A DNA stretch of 64,000 nt from Actinomadura pelletieri DSM 43383 (GTDB taxonomy: Bacteria; Actinomycetota; Actinomycetes; Streptosporangiales; Streptosporangiaceae). The number at the start of each line of letters is the position of its first letter. Position 1 is the stretch's first letter. Under the pieces are notes generated by a model. That model ran no database searches, was not told the origin of the DNA, and saw nothing but the letters and a program-made list of their open reading frames with translations. The stretch is from contig NZ_RBWU01000003.1 of NCBI RefSeq assembly GCF_003634705.1, positions 124,001 to 188,000 on the forward strand. The letters are read 5' to 3'. Position numbers and translations under genes: made by a program. Shown here piece by piece: positions 1 to 7,903 of the stretch.

Positions 1-998
1 GACAGGGCGTCACGGACCTGGTCGCGGTCGAGCTCCAGGTAGTCGATCGCGTCGTCGAGCCGATCGGCGGCCCAGCGGGCCACCGCGGTGTCGGCGACGA
101 ACAGCCCGCCGGCGGCGCCGGGGGTGCGGGCCGCCTCGGTCTCGAGGTTCGACGCGGCGATCTGGACGGTGCGCGCCATCCTGCGCAGGACGATGATCTG
201 CTGGGTGATGCTGCCGGGCCCGGCCACCATGGTCAGCAGCCGCTGCCGCCTTCCGGGTAGGTCCGTGTCGCCGGTGCGCAGCGCTTCTCGGACTTCGGTG
301 GCCACGTCCGGGGTGGGCGGGACCGACGCGAGGCGCCGCAGCTGGTGGCGAATCCGGGCGGTGTGGGCGAGGTAGCGCGCGAACGGCGGCGGTTCGGCGA
401 TCCCGTTCGTCCACAGCCAGCGTTCCATCCGCTCGACGGCGCCGCCGTCCGGGCACACGGCGACGATGCGCCGAAGCCGACGGTCGTCGGCTCCGCCCGC
501 GACCTCCCAGAGCGTGCAGAGCGGCCGGTGGAGGGTCACGGCGGGCCCGAGCGGCGGCCGGCCCGGCAGGGCTTCGCGCAGCTCGCGGGGATCGACGCCG
601 CCGTCAGCGCCGTGAGCGAGGTAGAGCCGGGCCTCGCCGACCGACCAGGTGCCCGCGTCGCCGACGGTCCTCGACCAGCGGCGGTCCAGGTCCGGCCAGG
701 TCACGTCCGGCTCTCCGGGCGCGCCGAGCGCCACCGCGACATGGAGCAGTTCGTGCCGCCGGTGGACGACGACCTGGGCGGTGCCCTGCGGGGCGAGGCG
801 CGCGGCGACGGGGCCGTGGGCGGGCAGCGCCGCCGGGTCGGGTGGCAGGTCGCCGGGCAGCCCCGTCCCGGCGGCGGGCCCGTCCATGCCGAGGTCGCGG
901 CTCCACACGTCCCACGCGTCGCGCAGTCCCCGGTAGGCGCCGGGGGCGGTGACGTGCACCTGGAGGTGAACGACCAGTGACTGTTCAGCGAGGCTCAC
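1..998 (-). CDS. CATRA-type conflict-system protein, 3' end beyond the window (partial)
   Basis: An open frame runs from GTG at 998 to the left edge: 332 codons with no stop, so the C-terminus and any fused effector lie outside. Seen: the start resembles the N-terminus of the protein at 4725-6539. Both have VVHL near residue 10, then TGLP, a RRHxLL...VAL block, and W..LD..W before a long helical part. I recognise this layout as the CATRA (caspase and TPR repeat associated) protein family, also named BN6_48550-like, which comparative genomics places in NTP-dependent conflict systems; its biochemistry is unknown to me. The start overlaps the end of the small CATRA-associated gene by 14 bp, so the two are probably translationally coupled. 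The facing arginine-rich frames are shadows. Confidence 0.72.
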   Translation of the reverse strand, partial: MSLAEQSLVVHLQVHVTAPGAYRGLRDAWDVWSRDLGMDGPAAGTGLPGDLPPDPAALPAHGPVAARLAPQGTAQVVVHRRHELLHVAVALGAPGEPDVTWPDLDRRWSRTVGDAGTWSVGEARLYLAHGADGGVDPRELREALPGRPPLGPAVTLHRPLCTLWEVAGGADDRRLRRIVAVCPDGGAVERMERWLWTNGIAEPPPFARYLAHTARIRHQLRRLASVPPTPDVATEVREALRTGDTDLPGRRQRLLTMVAGPGSITQQIIVLRRMARTVQIAASNLETEAARTPGAAGGLFVADTAVARWAADRLDDAIDYLELDRDQVRDAL

Positions 999-1332
999 CG
1001 GGCGGCTCGCTCTCCGCTCGCCGCCCCGGCTCTTCCACGAGGTCGTCCTCCGCCCGTGCCACCCGTTCCAGGACGGGAGCGGGCGGTCCGCAAGGCTCGG
1101 TCGCTTCCCGGGTGAGCCTGAGCTTCGCTCGACTCGGACCCAGGTTCTCCAAGGTCACCACCGTCCTGGCGAACGCTTCCGCGTCGTGGGCCTTCCACGC
1201 GGCGTCCATCGCGTCCAGCTCCACCCCGACGGCCTCCCAGGCGGGGGACGGCAGCAGCCAGCCGCGCACATCGGCCAGCAGTTCAAGGGCCTCCGACCGG
1301 CTATCGTCCGGTTCCGCCGGGAAGTCCACCAT
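985..1332 (-). CDS. small CATRA-associated protein (115 aa)
   Basis: This small helical protein resembles the product of 1509-1832. Shared spaced residues are W.L.P..W near residue 25, LD, a D....R..V..LE..GP stretch, and P...P.PV.ERV near the end. This matches my memory of the small protein that accompanies CATRA proteins; no catalytic motif is visible. ATG 1332 is chosen because GGAGG lies 8 nt upstream; the longer frame to 1485 has no such site. Its stop overlaps the GTG of the CATRA gene at 998, so the pair forms one unit. It is divergent from the second copy, with about 175 bp between them. Confidence 0.7.
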   Translation of the reverse strand: MVDFPAEPDDSRSEALELLADVRGWLLPSPAWEAVGVELDAMDAAWKAHDAEAFARTVVTLENLGPSRAKLRLTREATEPCGPPAPVLERVARAEDDLVEEPGRRAESEPPGEPR

Positions 1333-1495
1333 CGTGGGCACCTCCAAAGAATATGAAGCGGTCATACCGTTCCTTGATAAGAGAACACCGATTTCCGATT
1401 CCATGGCATCATCCAGTCGCTTCCGAAGCGCTTCCGATCGGCTTCCGATGCAGATTTTCCGATGAGACGCCCGAGCGCACGACACGGTCCACGGA

Positions 1496-1501
1496 TAAAA
1501 T
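1496..1501 (+). promoter_or_regulatory. -10 box TAAAAT for a leaderless start at 1509
   Basis: TAAAAT ends 7 nt before ATG 1509, so transcription should begin at or next to the start codon. No Shine-Dalgarno sequence precedes this ATG. A -35 box is not obvious. Confidence 0.5.
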
Positions 1502-1508
1502 CGCCGTT

Positions 1509-1832
1509 ATGGAAATAGCGGATGATCAAGAATGGGACGAGGTCCTCCTCGAGGCGCGCACCATTGTGCAGGAGATGCTCGATTGGAGGCTGGCGCCCGC
1601 ACGCTGGGACAGTACCGTCCAAATTCTGGACGTTCTCGCGGAGGCCGCCGAGACGAAGGACCTGGCGACGGTACGGCAGGCCGTCGTCGACCTCGAATTG
1701 CACGGTCCCATCCGGATCACCAGGATCGGAGCCACCCCGGTGGTCCCCGCGCCGCCACCGGTGCGGGAACGCGTCAACCATCTCGTGCACAGGCTGTCCG
1801 GCGGCGACGCGCAGAACCGCGGGCGGTCGTAA
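1509..1832 (+). CDS. small CATRA-associated protein (107 aa)
   Basis: This is the second small CATRA-associated protein and looks more like the family norm than the copy at 985-1332: WRLAPARWD near residue 27, LELHGPIRITRIGATP near 68-83, then PPPVRERVNHLVHRL. Its role is unknown; I infer that it partners a CATRA-type protein, perhaps the TIR-fused one at 4725-6539. The start is set by a TAAAAT box 7 nt upstream rather than by a ribosome site, so the upstream in-frame ATG at 1353 is rejected. It heads a plus-strand series running to the AAA gene at 4701, with 65 bp to the next gene. Confidence 0.72.
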   Translation: MEIADDQEWDEVLLEARTIVQEMLDWRLAPARWDSTVQILDVLAEAAETKDLATVRQAVVDLELHGPIRITRIGATPVVPAPPPVRERVNHLVHRLSGGDAQNRGRS

Positions 1833-1897
1833 CCGGAAGCACTCCGGAACCATTCGGGGTCCTGCGCCAGAAGCGGCGACGATGCTCCGATGGCCCC

Positions 1898-2464
1898 ATG
1901 AAGGAACCACCGCTCAGCCCCGTCTTCACCACCGCGAAGGGCTACCTGGAGCACGCGCGGAGGCGTCTCGACACCCGCGACCCGCAGGACCGGGCGATCG
2001 CCTACGGCCTCGACCTGCTGGCACAAGTGGTCAGCGGAGTGGAGAAAGACCTCTCCACACACGAAACGGCAGAGGTGGCGGTCGTCTACGACACGCTCGC
2101 GAGCCAGGTCGCGGACGTCTTCGGCATGGACGTCCCGGACGCCTTCCGCGCGCTGGTGGAGCTGTGCGACGACCCGTCGGCGCGCCTGCTCGTCACCGGG
2201 CAGCCCGAACCGGACGCCACCCGGCTCGCGGCCCTGCGCTCCCGGCTGGTGTGGGCGACGGTGACCTACCAGGCACCCGTCGGAGGGCGCTGCCGGCGGA
2301 CCACGGAGATCGTCTACCGGTCGCGCGAGGGCGATCCCAGGTCCCAGAAGGTGGCCCAGCAGTTCGGGTGGGAGGACCTGCCCGACCGGGCCCGCGAACG
2401 ACTCGTGCTGGGCGAGGTCCCGGCCGTCCGCTACCAGCTCTATCCACCGAAACCGCAGCCCTGA
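1898..2464 (+). CDS. uncharacterised protein, first member of a shared-module family (188 aa)
   Basis: I do not recognise a named family. The N-terminal half (1-100) looks helical and soluble with no membrane segment. The C-terminal part (about 115-183) has alternating hydrophobic strands, then FGWEDLPDRARERL near 156-169, then a final strand. That W-acidic-acidic-hydrophobic-P followed by R-(A/E) pattern recurs in the C-termini of the next three genes, so the four products share one module. ATG 1898 has no clear ribosome site. The next gene follows after 10 bp. The role is probably as a cytosolic subunit of a membrane assembly served by the AAA ATPase (inference). Confidence 0.7.
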   Translation: MKEPPLSPVFTTAKGYLEHARRRLDTRDPQDRAIAYGLDLLAQVVSGVEKDLSTHETAEVAVVYDTLASQVADVFGMDVPDAFRALVELCDDPSARLLVTGQPEPDATRLAALRSRLVWATVTYQAPVGGRCRRTTEIVYRSREGDPRSQKVAQQFGWEDLPDRARERLVLGEVPAVRYQLYPPKPQP

Positions 2465-2474
2465 GGAGGACGCC

Positions 2475-2951
2475 ATGGCGCCCCTGGCACTGATTCTCGC
2501 CCCCCTGGTCGGGGTGGCGGTCGCCGCGGTCGCGGTGTACTTCTGGCCGGCGATCATGGGTTGGACACGGGAGCATCTGCTGCCCTGGGTCGACCGGAAC
2601 ATTCCCGAACTGGCCGACGCCGTCCGGCTCGCCTTCCAGAACCTCGACGGCATCGCCGTCGACCTGCGCCGCATGGTCCGCAGCGCCTGGCGGAGGTTGC
2701 GCAAGGTGCTACTCCACGAGACGGCCAGGTTCGTGGAGCTGGCCGACACCGGGTGGGCCGTCCAGATCACCTCTTACCTCCGCACGCTGGAGGAGGGCGA
2801 GAAGCCGGTGGTCAGGGTCGTCACCGAGCAGAAACTCGCCTGGGACGAGCTCCCCGAGGAGATCCGCGCCCAGGCGCTGTCGGACGGGCTGCACGACAGC
2901 GCCTTCGACGTCACCAAAACGCGCGACCAGCTGCTCAGCGAGGCCCACTGA
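2475..2951 (+). CDS. membrane-anchored shared-module protein (158 aa)
   Basis: Residues 1-24 form one hydrophobic segment, so the product is probably anchored by its N-terminus. Residues 25-105 are predicted amphipathic helix rich in arginine and tryptophan. The C-terminal module has a strand (PVVRVVTEQ), then WDELPEEIRAQAL at 123-135, and a last strand. A GAGGAGG ribosome site sits 5-6 nt before ATG 2475. The stop overlaps the next start as TGATG, so translation is coupled. The function is unknown. Confidence 0.75.
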   Translation: MAPLALILAPLVGVAVAAVAVYFWPAIMGWTREHLLPWVDRNIPELADAVRLAFQNLDGIAVDLRRMVRSAWRRLRKVLLHETARFVELADTGWAVQITSYLRTLEEGEKPVVRVVTEQKLAWDELPEEIRAQALSDGLHDSAFDVTKTRDQLLSEAH

Positions 2952-3388
2952 TGTCCTGGACGGAGAACGACGAGATGAAGATCTTTGTCTGTGCCGCGAT
3001 CGTTGGAGCGGCCGTGTGGTGGGCCCACCGCCAGTGGGCGGCCCGGCCCCGCGGCGACGAACTCGGCCGGGTGGTCGCCCAGGCCTATGCGGGCGAGTGG
3101 ACCGACCGGTTCGGAGTCACCGCCGAGGCGCTGCACGCCGCCCTCGCCGAGGGAGACGATCCGGTGCTGCGGGAGCGCATCGACCAGGCGATCGGCGCGG
3201 TCGACCTCAGCTTCGCCAAGGGCCCCGAGGGCACCGTCGCCGCCACCGTGGTCGTCATCGATGACAACGGCCGGCGGTCCACCGCCCGGCTGTCGCTGCG
3301 GTGGGACGACGTGCCGGAGTCCGTCCGTGCCGAGCTGCTCCGGGACGGCACGGGCCCGTCCGTGCGCAGCTGGAGAGCGGTCGCGTGA
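2951..3388 (+). CDS. membrane-anchored shared-module protein (145 aa)
   Basis: A short cytosolic start is followed by one hydrophobic segment at about residues 11-25, a helical middle (36-82), and the same C-terminal module: strands at 82-117, WDDVPESVRAELL at 118-130 and a final strand. No catalytic motif is seen and the family is not recognised. It is coupled at both ends: one base is shared with the preceding stop, and its own stop overlaps the next GTG as GTGA. Tight coupling suggests equal amounts of the subunits in one complex (inference). Confidence 0.75.
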   Translation: MSWTENDEMKIFVCAAIVGAAVWWAHRQWAARPRGDELGRVVAQAYAGEWTDRFGVTAEALHAALAEGDDPVLRERIDQAIGAVDLSFAKGPEGTVAATVVVIDDNGRRSTARLSLRWDDVPESVRAELLRDGTGPSVRSWRAVA

Positions 3389-3702
3389 TCTGGATCGTGG
3401 CCGGGCTGGTGGCGGCGGCGCTGGGAGCGGGCGCGGTCATCACGTTCTGGGACACCGTCCGGACGACGGTCGAGAACTGGCTGAACGCCCACAGCCTCAA
3501 CAAGGGCGCGCTACAGCGAGCAGTGATCGTTCTGGACAAGGGGGCCGTCAGGGTCCGGCGCCGTATCGTGGTCCAGACCTCCTACGCCCCTCAGATCATC
3601 TCCGAGGAGTCGCTGTCCCTCGACCAGATCGACGTCCCCGAGGTCCGTGCGCTTCTGGAACGGCACGACCAGGTGGAGATCGACATCCTGCACGACCTCT
3701 AG
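3385..3702 (+). CDS. membrane-anchored shared-module protein (105 aa)
   Basis: GTG 3385 overlaps the preceding stop (GTGA). Residues 2-22 form a membrane segment. The rest is the shared module in its smallest form: two strands at 44-70, LDQIDVPEVRALLERH at 79-94, and a last strand. The tryptophan of the motif is replaced by leucine and an extra residue is inserted before the proline. It is followed after 18 bp by the AAA ATPase gene. The family is unknown. It is too short to hold anything besides the anchor and the module. Confidence 0.72.
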   Translation: MIWIVAGLVAAALGAGAVITFWDTVRTTVENWLNAHSLNKGALQRAVIVLDKGAVRVRRRIVVQTSYAPQIISEESLSLDQIDVPEVRALLERHDQVEIDILHDL

Positions 3703-3720
3703 GAAGCCGAGGAGTTCGCC

Positions 3721-4701
3721 ATGCGCAACTGGTCCGAGGTGCCCGTTGGCCGGAGGACGGGGCCGGCCGACAAGCCGTCCGACAGGCCATCCGACAAGCC
3801 GTCCGACACCGGCGCGGACGAGCGGCGACCGCCGTCGTTCGCGCCCCGCAAGCCGAGAAGGTCGATGGACGACCTGGTGGTCCCGGACGCGGTGCGGGAC
3901 CGGATCGAGCTGGCCCTGGCACAGCTCGACCACCATGACGTCCTCTACCGCGAATGGAACCTGCGGAAGATCGACCCCTACCGCTCCGGCGCCGCGCTCA
4001 ACTTCTACGGGCCGCCGGGGACCGGCAAGTCCCTGGCCGCGGAGGCGATCGCCGAACGCCGCGGCAGCCCGCTCATCGACGTGAACTACGCCGAGATCGA
4101 GTCCAAGTACGTCGGCGACACCCCGAAGAACATCGTGGCGTGCTTCCGCGAGGCGGAACGGCGGCAGGCCGTGCTGGTGTTCAACGAGGCCGACTCGATC
4201 CTCGGCAGCCGGCTCAGCAACGTGACGCAGAGCTCCGACCACAGCGTCAACGTGTCCCGCGCGGTGATGCTGTCGCAGCTCGACGACTTCGCCGGGCTGG
4301 TGGTGTTCACCACCAACTTCCCCCGCAACTACGACGCCGCGTTCGTCCGCCGGATCCTGGTGCACGTCCGCTTCGACCTGCCGGACGAGCCGACCCGCCG
4401 CAGGTTGTGGGCGTCCCTCGTGCCGGCCGAGGTACCGCGCGCCGAACCGCTGGACCTGACCGCGCTGGCCGCGTCGTCGGACGGGCTGAGCGGTGGCGAC
4501 ATGGTCAACGCCGTGAAGGCGGCGGCGACCCGGGCGGTCACCCGGTCCGGGGAAGACCGGGTGCTGCGCACCGAGGATCTGCTCGCCGAGATCGATGCCG
4601 TCGTGCTGGCCAGGGCCGATGTCGGTAAGGCCCCCTCTGAGCCGCCCCGGGTGGTCGCGGCGGAACGGGTCGGGCTCGACGCCGTTCCGGAAGCGTCCTG
4701 A
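3721..4701 (+). CDS. AAA+ ATPase (326 aa)
   Basis: This is an ATP-driven remodelling protein of the AAA family. After a proline/serine/lysine-rich tail (1-48) come Walker A GPPGTGKS (97-104), a pore-like SKYVGDT segment (128-134), Walker B VLVFNEADSI (151-160), sensor 1 FTTN (196-199) and an arginine pair RR (210-211) in the arginine-finger position. The first Walker B acid is asparagine (NEAD instead of DEAD), a variant I know from other AAA families, so loss of activity should not be assumed. GAGGAG lies 6 nt before ATG 3721. It closes the plus-strand operon and probably acts on the four shared-module proteins or on the conflict proteins beside it (inference). Confidence 0.88.
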   Translation: MRNWSEVPVGRRTGPADKPSDRPSDKPSDTGADERRPPSFAPRKPRRSMDDLVVPDAVRDRIELALAQLDHHDVLYREWNLRKIDPYRSGAALNFYGPPGTGKSLAAEAIAERRGSPLIDVNYAEIESKYVGDTPKNIVACFREAERRQAVLVFNEADSILGSRLSNVTQSSDHSVNVSRAVMLSQLDDFAGLVVFTTNFPRNYDAAFVRRILVHVRFDLPDEPTRRRLWASLVPAEVPRAEPLDLTALAASSDGLSGGDMVNAVKAAATRAVTRSGEDRVLRTEDLLAEIDAVVLARADVGKAPSEPPRVVAAERVGLDAVPEAS

Positions 4702-4724
4702 CCGATCCCACCGTCCCGGCAAGG

Positions 4725-6539
4725 TCACGGAAGCTCGTCCCGGCGGGGTTCGGGGGCGCGCCGCAGCGCCTCCAGTGAGGAGAAATCGCCCGCCGACCGC
4801 CAGCCCGGATCGGAGACGGCGACGGGGCAGCCCGCCAACCGCAGCCGGTTGACGATCTTCTCCCGGAAGCCGGAGCCCCGGGTGATCCGCACATAGTTGC
4901 GTCCGCCGACGTCGGTGACCGGGCGCTGGTCCCCGGCGAGGAGGATCAGCGTCCGGTCGGGGTGCACGGCCAGGGCCATCCCCAGCTCCAGCAGCACGTT
5001 GGGCCGGGCCTGCATCACGGGGCCGGTTTCGGCGCCGTCGTCGTGCCGCTCCCACAGATCGGGGTGGAGCCGCACCTCGTCCTCGGGTGTCATCAGCACC
5101 ACGACGGCCTGGGCGAGGGGCATCGAGTGCGCGATGACCTCGCCCAGAAACGGGGACGACTTGCCGGTCATCGCGACCAGGTCCTCCCACTCCAGGGGCC
5201 GCAGCCCCAGCGCGCGGAGCAACTCAAACACCGCGACACGCGCGGGTTCGTCCCGGCCGTAGACGACGAAGACGTTCCGTTCCCGGTCATGAACCAGATC
5301 CGCTCCGGGGAGCGTGGAGGGGCGGCTTCCGGCGGGGGAACGCTCCGGGTCCGGTTCCGTGCGAGGCGCGGGCCGGAGTTCCGGCACGCCCGGCACCGCT
5401 TCGGGACCGGGCCCGGTTTCCAGGGATTTCCCGGACGGTGCACGCTCCACCGGGTGGAGACCGTCGACGATCTCCGCGCGGTCGGCGGCGATGGTAAGAT
5501 AGGCGGACTCGTCGTCCAGCCGTTCCAGGAACGTGCGCGCCAGGGCCGCGTCGTCGGCGAACGCGCCACGCGCCATCGGCGGCCCCTGCCCGAGCGGGCC
5601 GAGGGACCGGCCGAGGTTGTCGGCGGCGATCTCCACGGAGCGGCGCAGCTCCCGCAGATCCGTCAGCAGGAACCGGGCATCCAGCCTGCGCAGCCGGAGC
5701 AGCTCCGCCAGGACCGGTTCGGCGGCGCCGAGCCGACGCAGCTCGTCGCCCAGCGTGTCCAGCGCGGACTTCAGCCGCCTGGCCTGCCCGTCGCGCTGCC
5801 AGACACGGAGCTGGTAGCGAAGTTTGGCGCCGTGCAGCAGGTAGCGGGCCAGCGGGGGGATCGCCGTGTCGCCGCGCGACCAGACCCACGCGCTGGCGAC
5901 CGGGTCTGCGTCCGGAGCGATCGCCAGGACGAACTTGCGGACGAGCCGCTCGTCGGGCTCCGCCGCCGTCTCCCACAGGGCCAGGCCGTCCCCGGTCGGC
6001 ACCCCACGGTCGGCGGCGTTCGGGTCGTGGGCGCCGTCCGGCAGGAGGGCGCCGAGTCGCTGGTACAGGGACGGCGCCGCGGTGCGGACGTGGTCCTCCG
6101 CGTCCACCCGGGCGAGGAACAGGCGGGCCTCGCCGAGTAGCGCCGGAACGTGCTCGGCGGTGATCGCCTGCCACTGGCGGTCCAGTTCCCGCCACCAGTG
6201 TCCGTCCCCGGCGGCCTCGGCGGGCGCCAGGGCCACGGACAGGTTCAGCAGGTCGTGATGGCGGCGCAGCACCGCCTGGCAGTCGGCGCCCGGACGTTCC
6301 TGCGCGACGACCGCGATCTCCCCGTCCGCGGGCAGTGCGCCCAGGTCGCTCGGCAGGACGTGCGGCAGGCCGGTGCCCGGCACCGGTTCGGTCATGTGGA
6401 ACAGCAGGCGGCAGCCCTGCCAGATTCCGGTCAGGGCCCGGTACGCGGCACCGGCGCCGGGCCCTTCGGTGGGCAGGTAGAGGTGGACGACGAACTGCTG
6501 GTCCAGCACCTCGGTCACAGGCCCGCCCGCCTCGGTCAC
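4725..6539 (-). CDS. CATRA-type protein fused to a TIR-like effector domain (604 aa)
   Basis: Residues 1-380 resemble the partial CATRA-type protein at 1-998 (VVHL near 17-20, TGLP, RRHDLLNLSVAL). After a proline-rich linker, residues 422-575 match the TIR-like nucleotide-binding domain seen in CAP12/Pycsar-type effectors (PF10137 by memory): NVFVVYGRDEPAR at the start, then TGKSSPFLGEV, and RPNVLLELGMAL at 512-523, where E518 is the expected catalytic glutamate. I infer NAD+ or nucleotide degradation that harms the cell when triggered. The GTG start overlaps the stop of the BTAD-macro gene (GTGA) with GAGGAGG upstream. The gene converges on the AAA gene with 23 bp between. Confidence 0.85.
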   Translation of the reverse strand: MTEAGGPVTEVLDQQFVVHLYLPTEGPGAGAAYRALTGIWQGCRLLFHMTEPVPGTGLPHVLPSDLGALPADGEIAVVAQERPGADCQAVLRRHHDLLNLSVALAPAEAAGDGHWWRELDRQWQAITAEHVPALLGEARLFLARVDAEDHVRTAAPSLYQRLGALLPDGAHDPNAADRGVPTGDGLALWETAAEPDERLVRKFVLAIAPDADPVASAWVWSRGDTAIPPLARYLLHGAKLRYQLRVWQRDGQARRLKSALDTLGDELRRLGAAEPVLAELLRLRRLDARFLLTDLRELRRSVEIAADNLGRSLGPLGQGPPMARGAFADDAALARTFLERLDDESAYLTIAADRAEIVDGLHPVERAPSGKSLETGPGPEAVPGVPELRPAPRTEPDPERSPAGSRPSTLPGADLVHDRERNVFVVYGRDEPARVAVFELLRALGLRPLEWEDLVAMTGKSSPFLGEVIAHSMPLAQAVVVLMTPEDEVRLHPDLWERHDDGAETGPVMQARPNVLLELGMALAVHPDRTLILLAGDQRPVTDVGGRNYVRITRGSGFREKIVNRLRLAGCPVAVSDPGWRSAGDFSSLEALRRAPEPRRDELP

Positions 6540-7903
6540 AGGTCCTCCTCGGGGGCGACCCCGTCACTGTCCAACGCCTCGACGAAGCGCGCGACGTCCG
6601 CCAGCCGGACGTGGGCGAGATCCTCGGGGCGCAGCACGATCCGCAGTTCGGGCGCCACGCGCCGGACGCGGCACGCCCGAAGATAGGTGACGATGATCAG
6701 CATCATGATCTGTTCACGGTCCAGTGCGTCCAACCGGGCGAACCCGGCCCCGAGCAGCGGTGTCGCCACCGGTTTCCGCAGGCCGTGCACATCGACGGAC
6801 TCCCACAGCCGCTCCAGGCCGGTTCGCAGGTCCTCCGGGGTGGAGGTGGTGGCGAGGTCGAAACCCTGACGGCAGTGCACGGTGGCGAAGACCCGGCGCC
6901 CCGACAGGGGCAGCGACACGACCGTGCCGATCGGATACCGCAGGCGTTTGCCCCTCGGCTTGTCCCTCGGGCTGTCCCTGCCCGTGGGCGCGACCCGCCG
7001 CAGCCCCCTGCGCAACTCCTTGTCGAGCAGTTCCCGGTCGCCGCCGTAGACGCGGTGCAGCAGCTGCCCTTGGACGCTTTCGCGGCTGATGACGAAGTCG
7101 TCCGTGGTGTCGGTGTCGAAGGTGTCACCGAAGCCGACCACGAGGTTCGCGTCGTCCTCGGCGAACACGTCGCCCCGCTTCACGGTCACGGCCACCCGCA
7201 GGCCGGAGAACTCGCGGCGCAGGACCTCGTCACCGTGGCGGGCCCGCAGGCGTTTCCGGATCGTTCTCAGCGGTCCCGTGGCCTCCTCGTCGTCGGGCCG
7301 CTCCTCGGCGAGCCGCTCCGCGAGCGGCAGGGCCGCGTCCAGATGCCCGAGTTCGAGGTGGACGCGCACCAGTTCCCGGCGCGCGGTGTCGTACTGGGCC
7401 GTCAGCCGCCGCGTCATCGTTCGCGCGAACTCCGCGCCGGACGCCTCCGGCAGGGGCCTGCCGCGCCACAGCTCCAGCGCCCTGGTCAGGAGCGCCGCCG
7501 CCGTCGCGGGCGCGGCGTGCGCGGCACGGTTCACCCGCTCGCCGAACTCGGCGCAGTCGAGTTGGTCGGACGCGAGTACCAGCCGGTACGCGGATTCGGT
7601 ACCGCGCCCGTTCAGCACCTGCTCGGTCAGCAATACCCGGGCGGCCTCGTCCCGTCCCAGCGCCCGGCGCAGTTCGAGAATTCGTTTTTGCACTTCGGTG
7701 CGGTGGAGCCGCCCGGTCGCTCCGGTATCCGCGGCCGCCGGCTCGTTCCAGACGTCCCGGTACAACCGCATGGCCGAAACGGCCTCGCCTTCCGCCGCGA
7801 CAAGCCTGACCAACAGTTTGACGGTGAGCGGCGCCAGACCGACCTCATGGCCGCCGACACTCAGTACGGCAGGCCCGAGCACTCCCACGTGTATACGCGT
7901 CAT
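6536..7903 (-). CDS. BTAD/SARP-like regulator fused to a ThsA-type macro domain (455 aa)
   Basis: Residues 1-110 look like the winged helix of SARP regulators and 112-225 like the bacterial transcriptional activator (BTAD) helical repeat. Residues 235-441 match the macro-like domain of Thoeris ThsA (DUF6430 by memory): GDVF at 244-247, VVGFGDTFDTDT at 255-266, SVQGQLL at 276-282 and TPLLGAGF at 381-388. The macro part could bind a cyclic ADP-ribose or related signal and switch the DNA-binding part or the TIR-like partner (inference). It starts at ATG 7903 with AGGAG upstream and is coupled to the downstream TIR gene. This domain order is unusual to me. Confidence 0.82.
   Translation of the reverse strand: MTRIHVGVLGPAVLSVGGHEVGLAPLTVKLLVRLVAAEGEAVSAMRLYRDVWNEPAAADTGATGRLHRTEVQKRILELRRALGRDEAARVLLTEQVLNGRGTESAYRLVLASDQLDCAEFGERVNRAAHAAPATAAALLTRALELWRGRPLPEASGAEFARTMTRRLTAQYDTARRELVRVHLELGHLDAALPLAERLAEERPDDEEATGPLRTIRKRLRARHGDEVLRREFSGLRVAVTVKRGDVFAEDDANLVVGFGDTFDTDTTDDFVISRESVQGQLLHRVYGGDRELLDKELRRGLRRVAPTGRDSPRDKPRGKRLRYPIGTVVSLPLSGRRVFATVHCRQGFDLATTSTPEDLRTGLERLWESVDVHGLRKPVATPLLGAGFARLDALDREQIMMLIIVTYLRACRVRRVAPELRIVLRPEDLAHVRLADVARFVEALDSDGVAPEEDL

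Noticed and set aside
10-456. Arginine-rich 148-residue frame on the minus strand
   Set aside because: Another frame on the same strand encodes the CATRA-type protein without a stop, so this one is a shadow.
3721-4701. AAA gene called inactive because of NEAD
   Set aside because: NEAD occurs in other AAA proteins and all other motifs are intact, so inactivity is not supported.
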